This document shows positions 26,424 through 35,195 of a DNA stretch of 64,000 nucleotides, one piece after another. This stretch comes from Gammaproteobacteria bacterium (GTDB lineage Bacteria > Pseudomonadota > Gammaproteobacteria > Pseudomonadales > Pseudohongiellaceae), in the NCBI GenBank assembly GCA_029244985.1, contig JAQWQD010000013.1, positions 1 through 64,000 on the forward strand. Reading direction: 5' to 3'. Within the stretch, counting starts at the first letter, position 1; each line of letters starts with the position of its first letter. A program made the position numbers and the translations under genes. Under the pieces are notes generated by a model that saw nothing but the letters and a program-made list of their open reading frames with translations, ran no database searches and was not told the DNA's origin.

Positions 26424-27656
26424 ATGACATCTGATCAAAATCTTGAGTTTGACATCGTAATAGTAGGCGGCGGTATGGTCGGTGCCACCATGGCATCCCT
26501 GCTGCGCAACATGTCTTTGCGCATAGCGTTGATAGACCGAATTAAATTTGATGAAGATCAGTTTAGCCTACAACTGGAGACTTCAAAATTCGATCCTCGG
26601 GTAAGCGCGCTTACTTCGGCTACTAAAAGAATTTTTGAAGAATTAGATTTGTGGAAGGATATCCAAGCAGTTCGGTGTTGTGATTATCAAAATATGCATG
26701 TTTGGGATGCAGATGGAACTGGCAGTATCAGTTTTTCATCTGATGCGCTCGACCAAGCAGAATTGGGAACAATTGTAGAAAATTCCATTTTAATGGCTGC
26801 ACTTTATAAAAAAATAGTTCACCAGGAAAATCTTACCGTGCTAGCGCCATTCAGTATTGATAAATTAGAAATTAATGATAACGGCTCTACTTTAACTACT
26901 GAGTGTGGAACCACTATTGTAACAAGGCTGATAATCGCAGCAGATGGAGCAAACTCAAAGGTCCGCGAACTCAGTGAATTTGATACACGGGAATGGAATT
27001 ACGATCATCACGCGATTGTTACTACTGTAAAAACTGAAAAAAGACATCAACTAACTGCTCTGCAAAGGTTTATCGAGACCGGCCCATTAGCTTTTCTACC
27101 ACTGGGCATAAACGCAAATGATAGTAAACAAAATTATTGTTCTATCGTTTGGTCTTCAATTCCAGATCGAACAGAAGAACTCATTTCTCTTAACGATGAA
27201 GCATTCTGTCTCGAGTTAGGTCGCTCTATAGAGTCTCGTTTAGGGGCAATAGAATGGTGTGATAAGCGTTTTGCATTCCCCTTAAGGCAGCGCCATGCTG
27301 TCGATTATGTAAAGCCCAATGTCGTTCTAATTGGTGATGCTGCCCATAGCATTCACCCTTTGGCAGGGCAGGGGGTAAACCTTGGCTTCATGGATGCTGC
27401 CGCACTTGCTAACGAACTTTTACATGGCAGTGAGGTCGGCAGAGAGTTAAACGATTTAACGGTATTGAAACGATATCAACGCAAACGAATCGGCCAAAAT
27501 TTAGGCACGATGTGGATGATGGAAGGGTTTAAACATTTGTTTGCAGAACAGGGATTGCCAGTTCGGTGGCTACGCAACATTGGTATGACCGGTGTGGACA
27601 ATCTATCTGTAGTGAAAAACCCCCTGGCAAGAAGAGCCATGGGGCTGGATTGGTAG
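26424..27656 (+). CDS. ubiI: UbiI/VisC-type FAD monooxygenase
   Basis: 410 residues, paralogue of the UbiH protein. FAD motif GGGMVGATMASLL, middle motif IAADGANSKVR, and GDAAHSIHPLAGQGVNLGFMD, the form found in UbiI/VisC. It should hydroxylate the ubiquinone ring at C5. In E. coli it directly follows ubiH; here the MaoC and DUF1499 genes on the other strand separate them. UbiF or another UbiH-family member cannot be ruled out. Its stop abuts the tetR stop on the other strand with no gap. Confidence 0.75.
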   Translation: MTSDQNLEFDIVIVGGGMVGATMASLLRNMSLRIALIDRIKFDEDQFSLQLETSKFDPRVSALTSATKRIFEELDLWKDIQAVRCCDYQNMHVWDADGTGSISFSSDALDQAELGTIVENSILMAALYKKIVHQENLTVLAPFSIDKLEINDNGSTLTTECGTTIVTRLIIAADGANSKVRELSEFDTREWNYDHHAIVTTVKTEKRHQLTALQRFIETGPLAFLPLGINANDSKQNYCSIVWSSIPDRTEELISLNDEAFCLELGRSIESRLGAIEWCDKRFAFPLRQRHAVDYVKPNVVLIGDAAHSIHPLAGQGVNLGFMDAAALANELLHGSEVGRELNDLTVLKRYQRKRIGQNLGTMWMMEGFKHLFAEQGLPVRWLRNIGMTGVDNLSVVKNPLARRAMGLDW

Positions 27657-28343
27657 TTAGTGGTGGTCCTCACCGTGCACCGTTTTCAATATTGCGTTTA
27701 CGGTCATCCTCAAGTGGTTACGAATTAGTCCCTCCGCCTGTTCATGTTTAACTAGTGAGCAGGCCTCCGGCCAGTCCTGGAAGGCAATAGCGGCTTTAAT
27801 GGAGCCAGAGTTTTTTAGGGCAACCAATCCATGCAATTGGGCCCAAACCAACAAAGAAGTGTTAACTACTTTCTCATCAGAAACAGGCACTTTGTACTTG
27901 TCACAAATTTCTAGGATGAGCTTTCTTGTTCGCACTAGGGTGCGACAAGAAAGCTCTACCATTTTAGGATTCGACCATTCCATGGGAAAGATGCAACTAA
28001 ATAGGAACTGGAAGCGCGAGGGATAATCCTGAGAGAAATAATAATAAACTATACAAACCTCTAACAAATCTTGTTCTGGGTCATTAGTATGGTTATATCT
28101 GCTTTCGAAAAACTTATTGAATTCATCATAGAGACGAATCTTAATTTCCAACATCAAAGCATTTTTATTTGGGAAATGGTTGTATACCGCTGAAGGAGTT
28201 ACACCCACTTCTTTGGCTAAGCTTCTCAGCGAAAGCAATTCAACTTCATTAGAATCGATGAGTTTCATTGCTACATCGATGAGCGATTCTTTCACATTTC
28301 CGTGGTGGTAGTGCTGTTGAGGCTTATCTTCGTCTGGCTGCAT
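27657..28343 (-). CDS. TetR-family transcriptional regulator
   Basis: 228 residues. N-terminal helix-turn-helix LAKEVGVTPSAVYNHFPNKNAL at about residues 45-66; the preceding HHGNVKESLID is typical of the TetR subgroup with a WHG-type C-terminal ligand domain. The ligand and targets are unknown. It is transcribed away from a 62-residue ORF (286 bases between the starts); with such layout the divergent gene is a plausible target. The intergenic DNA is very AT-rich. Confidence 0.9.
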   Translation of the reverse strand: MQPDEDKPQQHYHHGNVKESLIDVAMKLIDSNEVELLSLRSLAKEVGVTPSAVYNHFPNKNALMLEIKIRLYDEFNKFFESRYNHTNDPEQDLLEVCIVYYYFSQDYPSRFQFLFSCIFPMEWSNPKMVELSCRTLVRTRKLILEICDKYKVPVSDEKVVNTSLLVWAQLHGLVALKNSGSIKAAIAFQDWPEACSLVKHEQAEGLIRNHLRMTVNAILKTVHGEDHH

Positions 28344-28587
28344 TGTTATTTTGCTCTTTCTTTTTGTTGTAAGTTGCTCAGTGGGAATTTTTTGGTGTCT
28401 TAGAACTAATCATCTAATCAGGTTTCACTAAATTTTTGGGATAGCGTAAATCTGTATATTAACCGCATAAAGTTTACGATGTTCATATAAATTATTGAGT
28501 TATAAATATATAAAAAACCCTTATTTTATAATTTCTTATGGAGATTTCTTAAAGTCAGTCGATACTATTCCTTGCAAACGTTGACTA

Positions 28588-28600
28588 CCCTAAATTAGGG
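28588..28600. repeat. Palindrome CCCTAA-A-TTAGGG
   Basis: Perfect 6-bp arms around one base, 30 bases before the ATG of the 62-residue ORF and in the gap that faces tetR. A possible operator. Confidence 0.4.
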
Positions 28601-28629
28601 CTTTCCAGCAGTATGGAGCGGTATTTGGC

Positions 28630-28818
28630 ATGACCAAGGAAACAAAATTCCCTTTCGATCTGGATCTAAGTACTCTGGACACAGGAAGTATTACAAATAT
28701 CCTCAACGATATTGAACAGCACATGCCACTAATGGAGAGCGAGAAAGACAAAACTCAGCTCCTTCAGGTGAAGGAATTTTTCGAGGAAGAACTTAAGCTA
28801 GTCAAGCGCCTCCACTAA
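28630..28818 (+). CDS. Small acidic hypothetical protein
   Basis: 62 residues, ATG start with GGAG 11 bases upstream, followed by a strong terminator about 100 bases downstream. The sequence is helical and charged (SEKDKTQLLQVKEFFEEEL), no signal peptide or membrane segment. Not recognised. Reading frame, ribosome site and terminator make it a credible gene, divergent from tetR. Confidence 0.65.
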   Translation: MTKETKFPFDLDLSTLDTGSITNILNDIEQHMPLMESEKDKTQLLQVKEFFEEELKLVKRLH

Positions 28819-28915
28819 ATTTTCATAACACCCCCTTCATTTCCTAAAACAACTTTGCTTGATTTTAGTAGCTACTGAGGTGCCGCTTGTCGGAGTCTGA
28901 ATTAGCTAAAATACT

Positions 28916-28947
28916 AAAACCCGGCCATTCACATGGTCGGGTTTTTT
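28916..28947 (+). terminator. Rho-independent terminator
   Basis: 12-bp stem (AAAACCCG... / ...CGGGTTTT, one G-T pair) with a 6-base loop, followed by T. Ends the 62-residue ORF transcript. Confidence 0.88.
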
Positions 28948-29046
28948 GTTGTGTTAGACTTCCCTCCTCTTTTTTTATGAAGTACTCAGTATATTTTTGT
29001 CTTTACTTTGCTTCTGTCTTTATGACAACTAACTAATGAGAACGCA

Positions 29047-30888
29047 TTGATCGATCAAGTTAACAATCAACAGCCACCAAGCTCGGTACGAAAGTTTTTG
29101 TCTGTTTTTCAATACAGCCGTGTTGCACTTGAAATTGTTTGGAGCACTAGCGCCGCACTTACTCTAGCGATGGCTTTCTCTACGCTTGTTGCTGGAGTTC
29201 TACCAGCTGCCATCGCGTCGGTGGGTGGACTATTCGTCGACGCAGTGGCTTCCGCATTTCAGCAAGATAGTGCAGCCGCTGAACAAGCCCGCGATGATGT
29301 TTTATTCTATGTATTTCTAGAATTGGGACTAGTTGTTCTCATGACAGGAGCTCAACGCCTGAATACTATTTGCCAATCAATTCTTCGGGTGTTGCTCGGA
29401 AATAAGATTAACGTAATGATTTTAGAAAAGGCTTTAACGTTGGAGTTAGCACATTTTGAAGATGCCGAGTACTATGACAAGCTAGTGCGCGCGAGAAGAG
29501 AAGCATCAAGCCGTCCACTTTCTCTGGTGATTAAAACCTTTGATCTTCTCAGGGACTTAATTGCATTAATTACTATTGGTATTTTTCTTTTTCAATTTTC
29601 AGTTTGGGCGGTTGCTCTGCTCGCTGTTGCAGGGATCCCTGCGTTTCTTGCCGAAGCAAAATTTTCAGGTGAAGCCTTTCGGATTCACCGACGCCGATCT
29701 GCAGAAAGGCGGATGCAGATTTATTTGGAAATGGTGTTAACCAGAGAAGATGGTGTTAAAGAAGTAAAACTCTTACAGCTGGGCAAGCTTTTCCTAAAAC
29801 GCTATGTGGATATTTTTCGGAGTATGTATAAAGAAGATAGAAACCTTGTGCTCCGAAGAGGATTCTGGGGTTACGTGCTAGGGCTGCTCGCTAGTTCTGC
29901 TTTCTACTTTGCTTATGGTTGGGTTGGTTTCGCTACGATTGCGGGTGCTATTACTATTGGACAAATGACGATGTACATCGCGCAATTCCGACTGGGGCAG
30001 AATGCAGTCACCAACAGTCTTACTGCGATTAATGGCATGTATGAAGATAATCTTTATTTATCAAACCTTACTGAGTATTTAGAACACAAAGTTCCGGAAC
30101 AAACTGGTACTGAAACTTTAGGATTTGATCGAGATGATGGTATTCGATTTGAAGATGTGAGTTTCTCTTACCCAGGAAGTGAGATACCTGCATTAAATAA
30201 AGTCTCATTACATATTAAGCCTGGGGAATCATTGGCTATTGTTGGAGAAAACGGAAGTGGTAAAACTACTCTTATAAAGTTGTTAACTCGTCTTTACTCG
30301 CCTAGCAAAGGGAGAATATTTCTGGAAGGGCTAGAGCTCAAAGAATGGGACATAGAAACATTAAGACAAAAGATCGGCGTGATATTTCAGGACTTTGCGC
30401 GTTATCAGTTAATTGTGGGTGAAAATATAGGCATAGGCGATGTCGATGAAATTGAAAAAGAACCTTTAATAGAAGAGGCAGCAAAGAAGGGGATGGCTGA
30501 CGTTTTTGTTAGAGATTTGCCAAGATCTTATAAAACTCAGTTGGGTACATGGTTTAAAGATGGCAAAGAACTTTCAGGCGGACAATGGCAGAAGATAGCT
30601 TTGTCTCGAGCCTTCATGCGCAGTAAAGCCGACATCCTCATATTGGATGAACCAACCGCAGCAATTGATGCTAAAGCAGAGGCTGAGATTTTTAGCCATT
30701 TCGGTGATCTTACTGACAACAAGATTTCAATAATTATCTCTCATCGCTTTTCTACAGTTCGCAGGGCTGATCATATAATCGTTTTAGAAAAAGGTGGGAT
30801 ACAGGAAGAAGGAAGCCATAGTGAGTTACTGGATAAAGAAGGGCACTATGCCACACTTTTCCGTCTCCAAGCTCAAGGCTATCAGTAA
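29047..30888 (+). CDS. ABC transporter, fused permease and ATPase (exporter type)
   Basis: 613 residues. About six membrane helices in the first 340 residues, then the ATPase: Walker A VGENGSGKTT at about 399, signature LSGGQWQK at about 512, Walker B ADILILDEPT at about 534 and the switch His in IISHRFST. This is a half-transporter that should dimerise, exporter class (lipid, peptide or drug). The permease part is divergent, so the substrate is open. The only start available is TTG 29047, since an in-frame stop lies 18 bases upstream; GAG sits 6 bases before it. No adaptor or outer-membrane partner is next to it. Confidence 0.9.
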   Translation: MIDQVNNQQPPSSVRKFLSVFQYSRVALEIVWSTSAALTLAMAFSTLVAGVLPAAIASVGGLFVDAVASAFQQDSAAAEQARDDVLFYVFLELGLVVLMTGAQRLNTICQSILRVLLGNKINVMILEKALTLELAHFEDAEYYDKLVRARREASSRPLSLVIKTFDLLRDLIALITIGIFLFQFSVWAVALLAVAGIPAFLAEAKFSGEAFRIHRRRSAERRMQIYLEMVLTREDGVKEVKLLQLGKLFLKRYVDIFRSMYKEDRNLVLRRGFWGYVLGLLASSAFYFAYGWVGFATIAGAITIGQMTMYIAQFRLGQNAVTNSLTAINGMYEDNLYLSNLTEYLEHKVPEQTGTETLGFDRDDGIRFEDVSFSYPGSEIPALNKVSLHIKPGESLAIVGENGSGKTTLIKLLTRLYSPSKGRIFLEGLELKEWDIETLRQKIGVIFQDFARYQLIVGENIGIGDVDEIEKEPLIEEAAKKGMADVFVRDLPRSYKTQLGTWFKDGKELSGGQWQKIALSRAFMRSKADILILDEPTAAIDAKAEAEIFSHFGDLTDNKISIIISHRFSTVRRADHIIVLEKGGIQEEGSHSELLDKEGHYATLFRLQAQGYQ

Positions 30889-30924
30889 CATAATTGAGCG
30901 ATACCGAGTTTAACGGGAATAAGA

Positions 30925-31032
30925 ATGAAAAGCCCAATTTTGTATTCCGCTGCAGTGCTTATTACATATTTCATTGGTAGAGTTCCATTCGGACCGTTTA
31001 ATACAATCCCCGCAAAAACTACTTTGGATTAG
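30925..31032 (+). CDS. Possible 35-residue membrane peptide
   Basis: ATG preceded by GGGAATAAGA; encodes a hydrophobic N-terminal segment (ILYSAAVLITYFIG) then a polar tail. Below the track's length limit. It starts 37 bases after the ABC transporter. Could be chance. Confidence 0.3.
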   Translation: MKSPILYSAAVLITYFIGRVPFGPFNTIPAKTTLD

Positions 31033-31061
31033 AACTAATCAAGAGAAACCGTCGGTCAATT

Positions 31062-31448
31062 ATGAATTCACAAAAACCGCAGCGAGAAAATGCTGGTGAT
31101 TCTACAATTACCCCAGATCTTGCTAAAAGGCCCAACTTCAGTATTCCTTTGAAAAAAATTTCTAGAGCACGTATTCGGCTCATTGTTTGTCTTTGGACAT
31201 TGCCGGTGTACATATTCACCGTCTGGATTTTACTTAGTAATCGACAACCTGTAGATCTGTTCATGTTTTTCTATTTTAGTTTGTGTGCAGCTTTTTGGTT
31301 GGACATGGCGCGGCGAAAATGTCCGGCGTGCTCGCGGCAGTTTTATGTAAAATCCATATTGTTAAATTTGATGTCGCGAAAATGCCTACACTGTGGCTTA
31401 GATATCCGCACCACAATAAGTAATAGTGAAGAGAAACCGATCATCTAG
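31062..31448 (+). CDS. Membrane protein with C-terminal zinc ribbon
   Basis: 128 residues. Basic N terminus, two membrane helices (about 41-59 and 67-80), then a cytoplasmic-type four-Cys ribbon: CPACSRQFY and, 26 residues on, CLHCGLD. I do not recognise a named family. The Shine-Dalgarno is weak. Same strand as the ABC transporter, 173 bases after it. Confidence 0.6.
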   Translation: MNSQKPQRENAGDSTITPDLAKRPNFSIPLKKISRARIRLIVCLWTLPVYIFTVWILLSNRQPVDLFMFFYFSLCAAFWLDMARRKCPACSRQFYVKSILLNLMSRKCLHCGLDIRTTISNSEEKPII

Positions 31449-31626
31449 TGCTTAGTTGGAATGAGCCGACGCAGCTCCTATTAGTTACCATATATGCCAC
31501 ACTCCCTACTTCAAGTATTTCAAAGTCTCATGCTTCTCGATAGTTGTAATTCTCAGGTAGTTTGTTGCAGCTTTTTTTCGAGGGAGCATCTGATACTCTT
31601 CTTGCATTAAGAATTAGGAGAAACAA

Positions 31627-33549
31627 ATGTCATCAGATAGCAGCGATGCGTTTAACAAAGCCTACGCCTTATCTCTTGAAGATCCCGCTGCCTTTTGGGG
31701 ATCCGCGGCCGAAGAGATTGATTGGACAAAAAAGCCCGGTATTGTTTTAGATACTAGTGAAAGTCCTCACGGGCGCTGGTTCGTCGATGGGGAGTTAAAT
31801 ACTTGCTTTAACGCAGTAGATCGACATGTAAAAGCTGGTCGTGGCGATGCTACAGCACTTATCTATGACAGCCCAGTGACTGGTAATACTGTCAAGAAAG
31901 TATCTTTTTCTGAACTTCAGGATAAAACCGCGAAGTTTGCAGGAGTGCTTAAATCTCTCGATGTAAAGAAAGGCGATCGAGTCATTATTTACATGCCTAT
32001 GATTCCAGAGACTGTAATAGCCATGTTGGCATGTGCTCGGATTGGAGCAATCCATGGTGTTGTTTTCGGAGGATTCGCTTCGAATGAATTAGCAGTGCGC
32101 ATAGATGATGCAAAACCAAAAGTAATCGTAACTGCTTCTTGTGGCATCGAAGTAAATCGCATTATCTCTTATATGCCGCTTTTAAATGGAGCGATAGATC
32201 TCGCAACCCATAAGCCAGCATCGGTAATTGTGGCACAGCGACCAGAAGAAGAAGCTAAACTTATTGAAGGCAGAGATATTAATTGGGAATCGGCGATGGC
32301 AACCGCATTGCCAGTAGGTTGCGTAGCACTCAAATCAACAGACCCTTTGTACATACTCTACACATCAGGTACGACTGGCGTTCCGAAGGGTGTTGTTCGA
32401 GATAATGGGGGCCATGCAGTCGCGCTAAATTGGACAATGAAATCCATTTACAATGTCGAAGCAGGTGACGTGTATTGGGCTGCCTCCGATGTGGGATGGG
32501 TGGTAGGTCACTCCTATATTGTCTATGGACCGCTGCTAAAAGGGTGCACTACGATTTTGTTCGAGGGCAAACCCGTTGGCACTCCGGATGCGGGGGTGTT
32601 CTGGCGAGTTATTGCGGAGCATAAAGTGAAGGCAATGTTTACCGCGCCTACTGCTTTTCGTGCTATCAAGAAAGAAGATCCAGATGCCAAGCTATTGCAG
32701 CAGTATGATTTAAGCAATTTCGAAATTTTGTTTCTTGCGGGTGAACGAACCGATCCTGATACATTGTTCTGGGCTCAGGAAAAATTGAGCAAGCCAGTCA
32801 TAGATCATTGGTGGCAAACAGAGACTGGTTGGTCAATTGCAGCAAACTGCATGGGCTATGGAATGATGCCGATAAAAGCTGGTTCGCCAACGAAGCCTGT
32901 GCCAGGTTGGGAGCTCGATGTTCTAGATGAGCAATGCAATTCGCTTCCTGCAGGCGAAGTTGGGGCACTTTGCGGCAAGTTACCTATGCCTCCAGGCTCT
33001 ATGCTGACTCTTTGGAAGGCGCCAGACCGATTCATTGAAAGTTACTTTGTAGAGTTTCCAGGCTATTACAAAACTGCTGACGCCGGTTTCATTGATGAAG
33101 AGGGTTATGTCTTTGTAATGAGTCGTACCGATGACATTATTAATATTGCAGGCCATCGGTTATCAACAGGAGGAATGGAAGAGGTCTTAACCGGCCACCC
33201 TGACGTAGCTGAGAGTGCGGTGATTGGTGTGGCAGATCAACTCAAAGGTCAATTGCCAGTTGGTTTTCTCGTATTGAAATCAGGTGCACTAAAGGAAGAC
33301 GAAGACGTCGTTGCGGAATGTGTAAAATTAGTGCGGGACCAGATAGGCCCGGTCGCATCTTTTAAGCAAGCTGTCATTGTCGACCGCCTGCCTAAAACTC
33401 GATCTGGAAAAATTTTGCGTGGGACCATGCAGAAAATCGCAGACAATGAGGAATATCGGATGCCAGCAACCATTGAGGATCCATTGATACTCGATGAAAT
33501 TGATAAGGCTCTCCAATCTATGGGGTTATCCAGTGCCAGGATCTGTTAG
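31627..33549 (+). CDS. prpE: Propionyl-CoA synthetase
   Basis: 640 residues, acyl-adenylate synthetase. Motifs in order: YTSGTTGVPKG (about 245, ATP), WWQTETGW (about 398), and SGKILRG (about 594) with the acetylatable catalytic lysine. The N-terminal AAEEIDWTKK and the SYIVYGPLL / GLAGERTDPDT-like region are the PrpE rather than the Acs pattern. It activates propionate (and less well acetate) to the CoA ester. AGGAG 6 bases before ATG 31627. No methylcitrate-cycle gene is adjacent, so it is probably a separate transcript. Confidence 0.88.
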   Translation: MSSDSSDAFNKAYALSLEDPAAFWGSAAEEIDWTKKPGIVLDTSESPHGRWFVDGELNTCFNAVDRHVKAGRGDATALIYDSPVTGNTVKKVSFSELQDKTAKFAGVLKSLDVKKGDRVIIYMPMIPETVIAMLACARIGAIHGVVFGGFASNELAVRIDDAKPKVIVTASCGIEVNRIISYMPLLNGAIDLATHKPASVIVAQRPEEEAKLIEGRDINWESAMATALPVGCVALKSTDPLYILYTSGTTGVPKGVVRDNGGHAVALNWTMKSIYNVEAGDVYWAASDVGWVVGHSYIVYGPLLKGCTTILFEGKPVGTPDAGVFWRVIAEHKVKAMFTAPTAFRAIKKEDPDAKLLQQYDLSNFEILFLAGERTDPDTLFWAQEKLSKPVIDHWWQTETGWSIAANCMGYGMMPIKAGSPTKPVPGWELDVLDEQCNSLPAGEVGALCGKLPMPPGSMLTLWKAPDRFIESYFVEFPGYYKTADAGFIDEEGYVFVMSRTDDIINIAGHRLSTGGMEEVLTGHPDVAESAVIGVADQLKGQLPVGFLVLKSGALKEDEDVVAECVKLVRDQIGPVASFKQAVIVDRLPKTRSGKILRGTMQKIADNEEYRMPATIEDPLILDEIDKALQSMGLSSARIC

Positions 33550-33623
33550 GTTTCAGTACCTACATTCAATGTTGACTTAGCATTAAGATTTTTGGATCAA
33601 TCGCTATCACCCCTATCTCATTG

Positions 33624-33640
33624 GGCTTCCATAGGAAGCC
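33624..33640. repeat. Hairpin between convergent prpE and gltD
   Basis: Perfect 7-bp stem GGCTTCC / GGAAGCC, loop ATA. There is no T-run on either strand, so it is at best a weak terminator or a processing barrier. Confidence 0.4.
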
Positions 33641-33716
33641 ATCTGGCAAAGAGGGAGAGGAAAATGAACAACTGCAGGGAGTGTTTTTGTAAGGCCCAGT
33701 ATTATTTGGTAAGTAT

Positions 33717-35153
33717 TTAGATTTCCAAAAATTTGTTTATATTGTCAGCAACCAATCGACCTTCATCAATGGCACGAACAACTAATGATTGCCCACGACG
33801 GCAGTCGCCAGCAGCGAAAATTTTCTCGTGAGATGTAAGAAAACTCCCATAGTCAGCTTTGTAGTTGGAACGCAGATCTAGCTCCAGGCCAAATGGTTCA
33901 CTTACATAATGCTCTGGGCCAAGGAATCCCATTGAGAGAAATATTAGATCAGCCTCCCAGAATTTTTCTGTTCCTTCGACAGGCTGGAATTCAGAATCAA
34001 CTCCGATTGTGTTAATGCCAAGGAGCTTGCCTGAATCATTCCGAACAAATTCCTTGCCCGAAATCGAATAAACTCTCGGGTCCTGGCCATCTCGTGCGGC
34101 TGCTTCTTCGTGACCATAGTCCACGCGAAAAATTAAAGGCCAGGTAGGCCATGGATTATTATTGCTTCGATCTTCCGGCGGTTTCGGCATGATTTCAAAA
34201 TTCACTAACGACTTGCAACCGTGACGCAAAGATGTGCCTATGCAGTCAGTGCCGGTGTCACCGCCCCCGATAACAATAACTTTTTTGTCTTTGGCATCAA
34301 TATAATCATCATTTTCTAGGTTTGAATCTAAAAGGCTCTTAGTATTCTTAAGCAAAAATTCCATTGCGAAGTGCACACCGTCGCCTTCACGCCCTGGAAT
34401 TGGTAAATCGCGAGGACTAGTGGCGCCGGTCGCAAGTAGAACAGCGTCAAAATCCCTAAGTAGCTGATCAGTCGCAATTGCATTGTCACCATTTCCACCC
34501 ACGTCAGCATTAACGATGAAATTAATGCCTTCATCCTTCAATAGATTAATCCGCCTATCTACTACGCCTTTATCCAATTTCATATTTGGAATGCCGTACA
34601 TCAATAGTCCACCAACGCGATCATCACGCTCATAGACAGTGACTTCATGTCCCGCCAGATTGAGTTGCGCTGCAGCAGCCAGTCCAGCGGGACCCGACCC
34701 CACAACGGCGACTGTTTTTCCCGAGCGGAAATGTGGTGGCTTTGCAACGATCCAACCTTCTTCGAAGCCTTTGTCGGCGATTGCGCACTCGATGTTTTTG
34801 ATAGTGACAGCAGGTTCATGAATCCCTAATACGCAGGCGCCTTCACAAGGAGCTGGACAAACTCGACCTGTAAACTCAGGGAAATTATTAGTTTTGTGTA
34901 AACGATCTAACGCTTCCTGCCAGCGCTTGTTATAAACTAGATCATTCCATTCGGGAATCAGATTATAAACCGGGCAACCTTCTTCAGATTGGCAGAAAGG
35001 AACGCCACAATCCATGCAGCGTGCGCCTTGATTGGCGAGATGTTCTTCATGATGATCTGTGTAGATTTCTTTGAAATCAATCAAACGCTCCATCGCATCG
35101 CGATAAGGCTCAGTCTTGCGTTCAAATTCCTTAAATCCAGTGGGCTTGCCCAT
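33717..35153 (-). CDS. gltD: Glutamate synthase, small (beta) subunit
   Basis: 478 residues. N-terminal iron-sulfur cysteines [10 protein letters not shown] and [19 protein letters not shown], then the FAD fold [13 protein letters not shown] at about residue 152 and the NADPH fold [10 protein letters not shown] at about 287. It passes electrons from NADPH through FAD and FeS clusters to GltB. ATG 35153 has AGGA 7 bases upstream; the track adds 14 residues that are not conserved. It follows gltB by 42 bases (one operon). Confidence 0.96.
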   Translation of the reverse strand: MGKPTGFKEFERKTEPYRDAMERLIDFKEIYTDHHEEHLANQGARCMDCGVPFCQSEEGCPVYNLIPEWNDLVYNKRWQEALDRLHKTNNFPEFTGRVCPAPCEGACVLGIHEPAVTIKNIECAIADKGFEEGWIVAKPPHFRSGKTVAVVGSGPAGLAAAAQLNLAGHEVTVYERDDRVGGLLMYGIPNMKLDKGVVDRRINLLKDEGINFIVNADVGGNGDNAIATDQLLRDFDAVLLATGATSPRDLPIPGREGDGVHFAMEFLLKNTKSLLDSNLENDDYIDAKDKKVIVIGGGDTGTDCIGTSLRHGCKSLVNFEIMPKPPEDRSNNNPWPTWPLIFRVDYGHEEAAARDGQDPRVYSISGKEFVRNDSGKLLGINTIGVDSEFQPVEGTEKFWEADLIFLSMGFLGPEHYVSEPFGLELDLRSNYKADYGSFLTSHEKIFAAGDCRRGQSLVVRAIDEGRLVADNINKFLEI

Positions 35154-35195
35154 CTTTAATCCTACTTTCCCTTGCCTACATCTCGATCGTTGCAA

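Noticed and set aside
33624-33640. Hairpin between prpE and gltD as a terminator
   Set aside because: Good stem but no T-run on either strand; listed only as a repeat.
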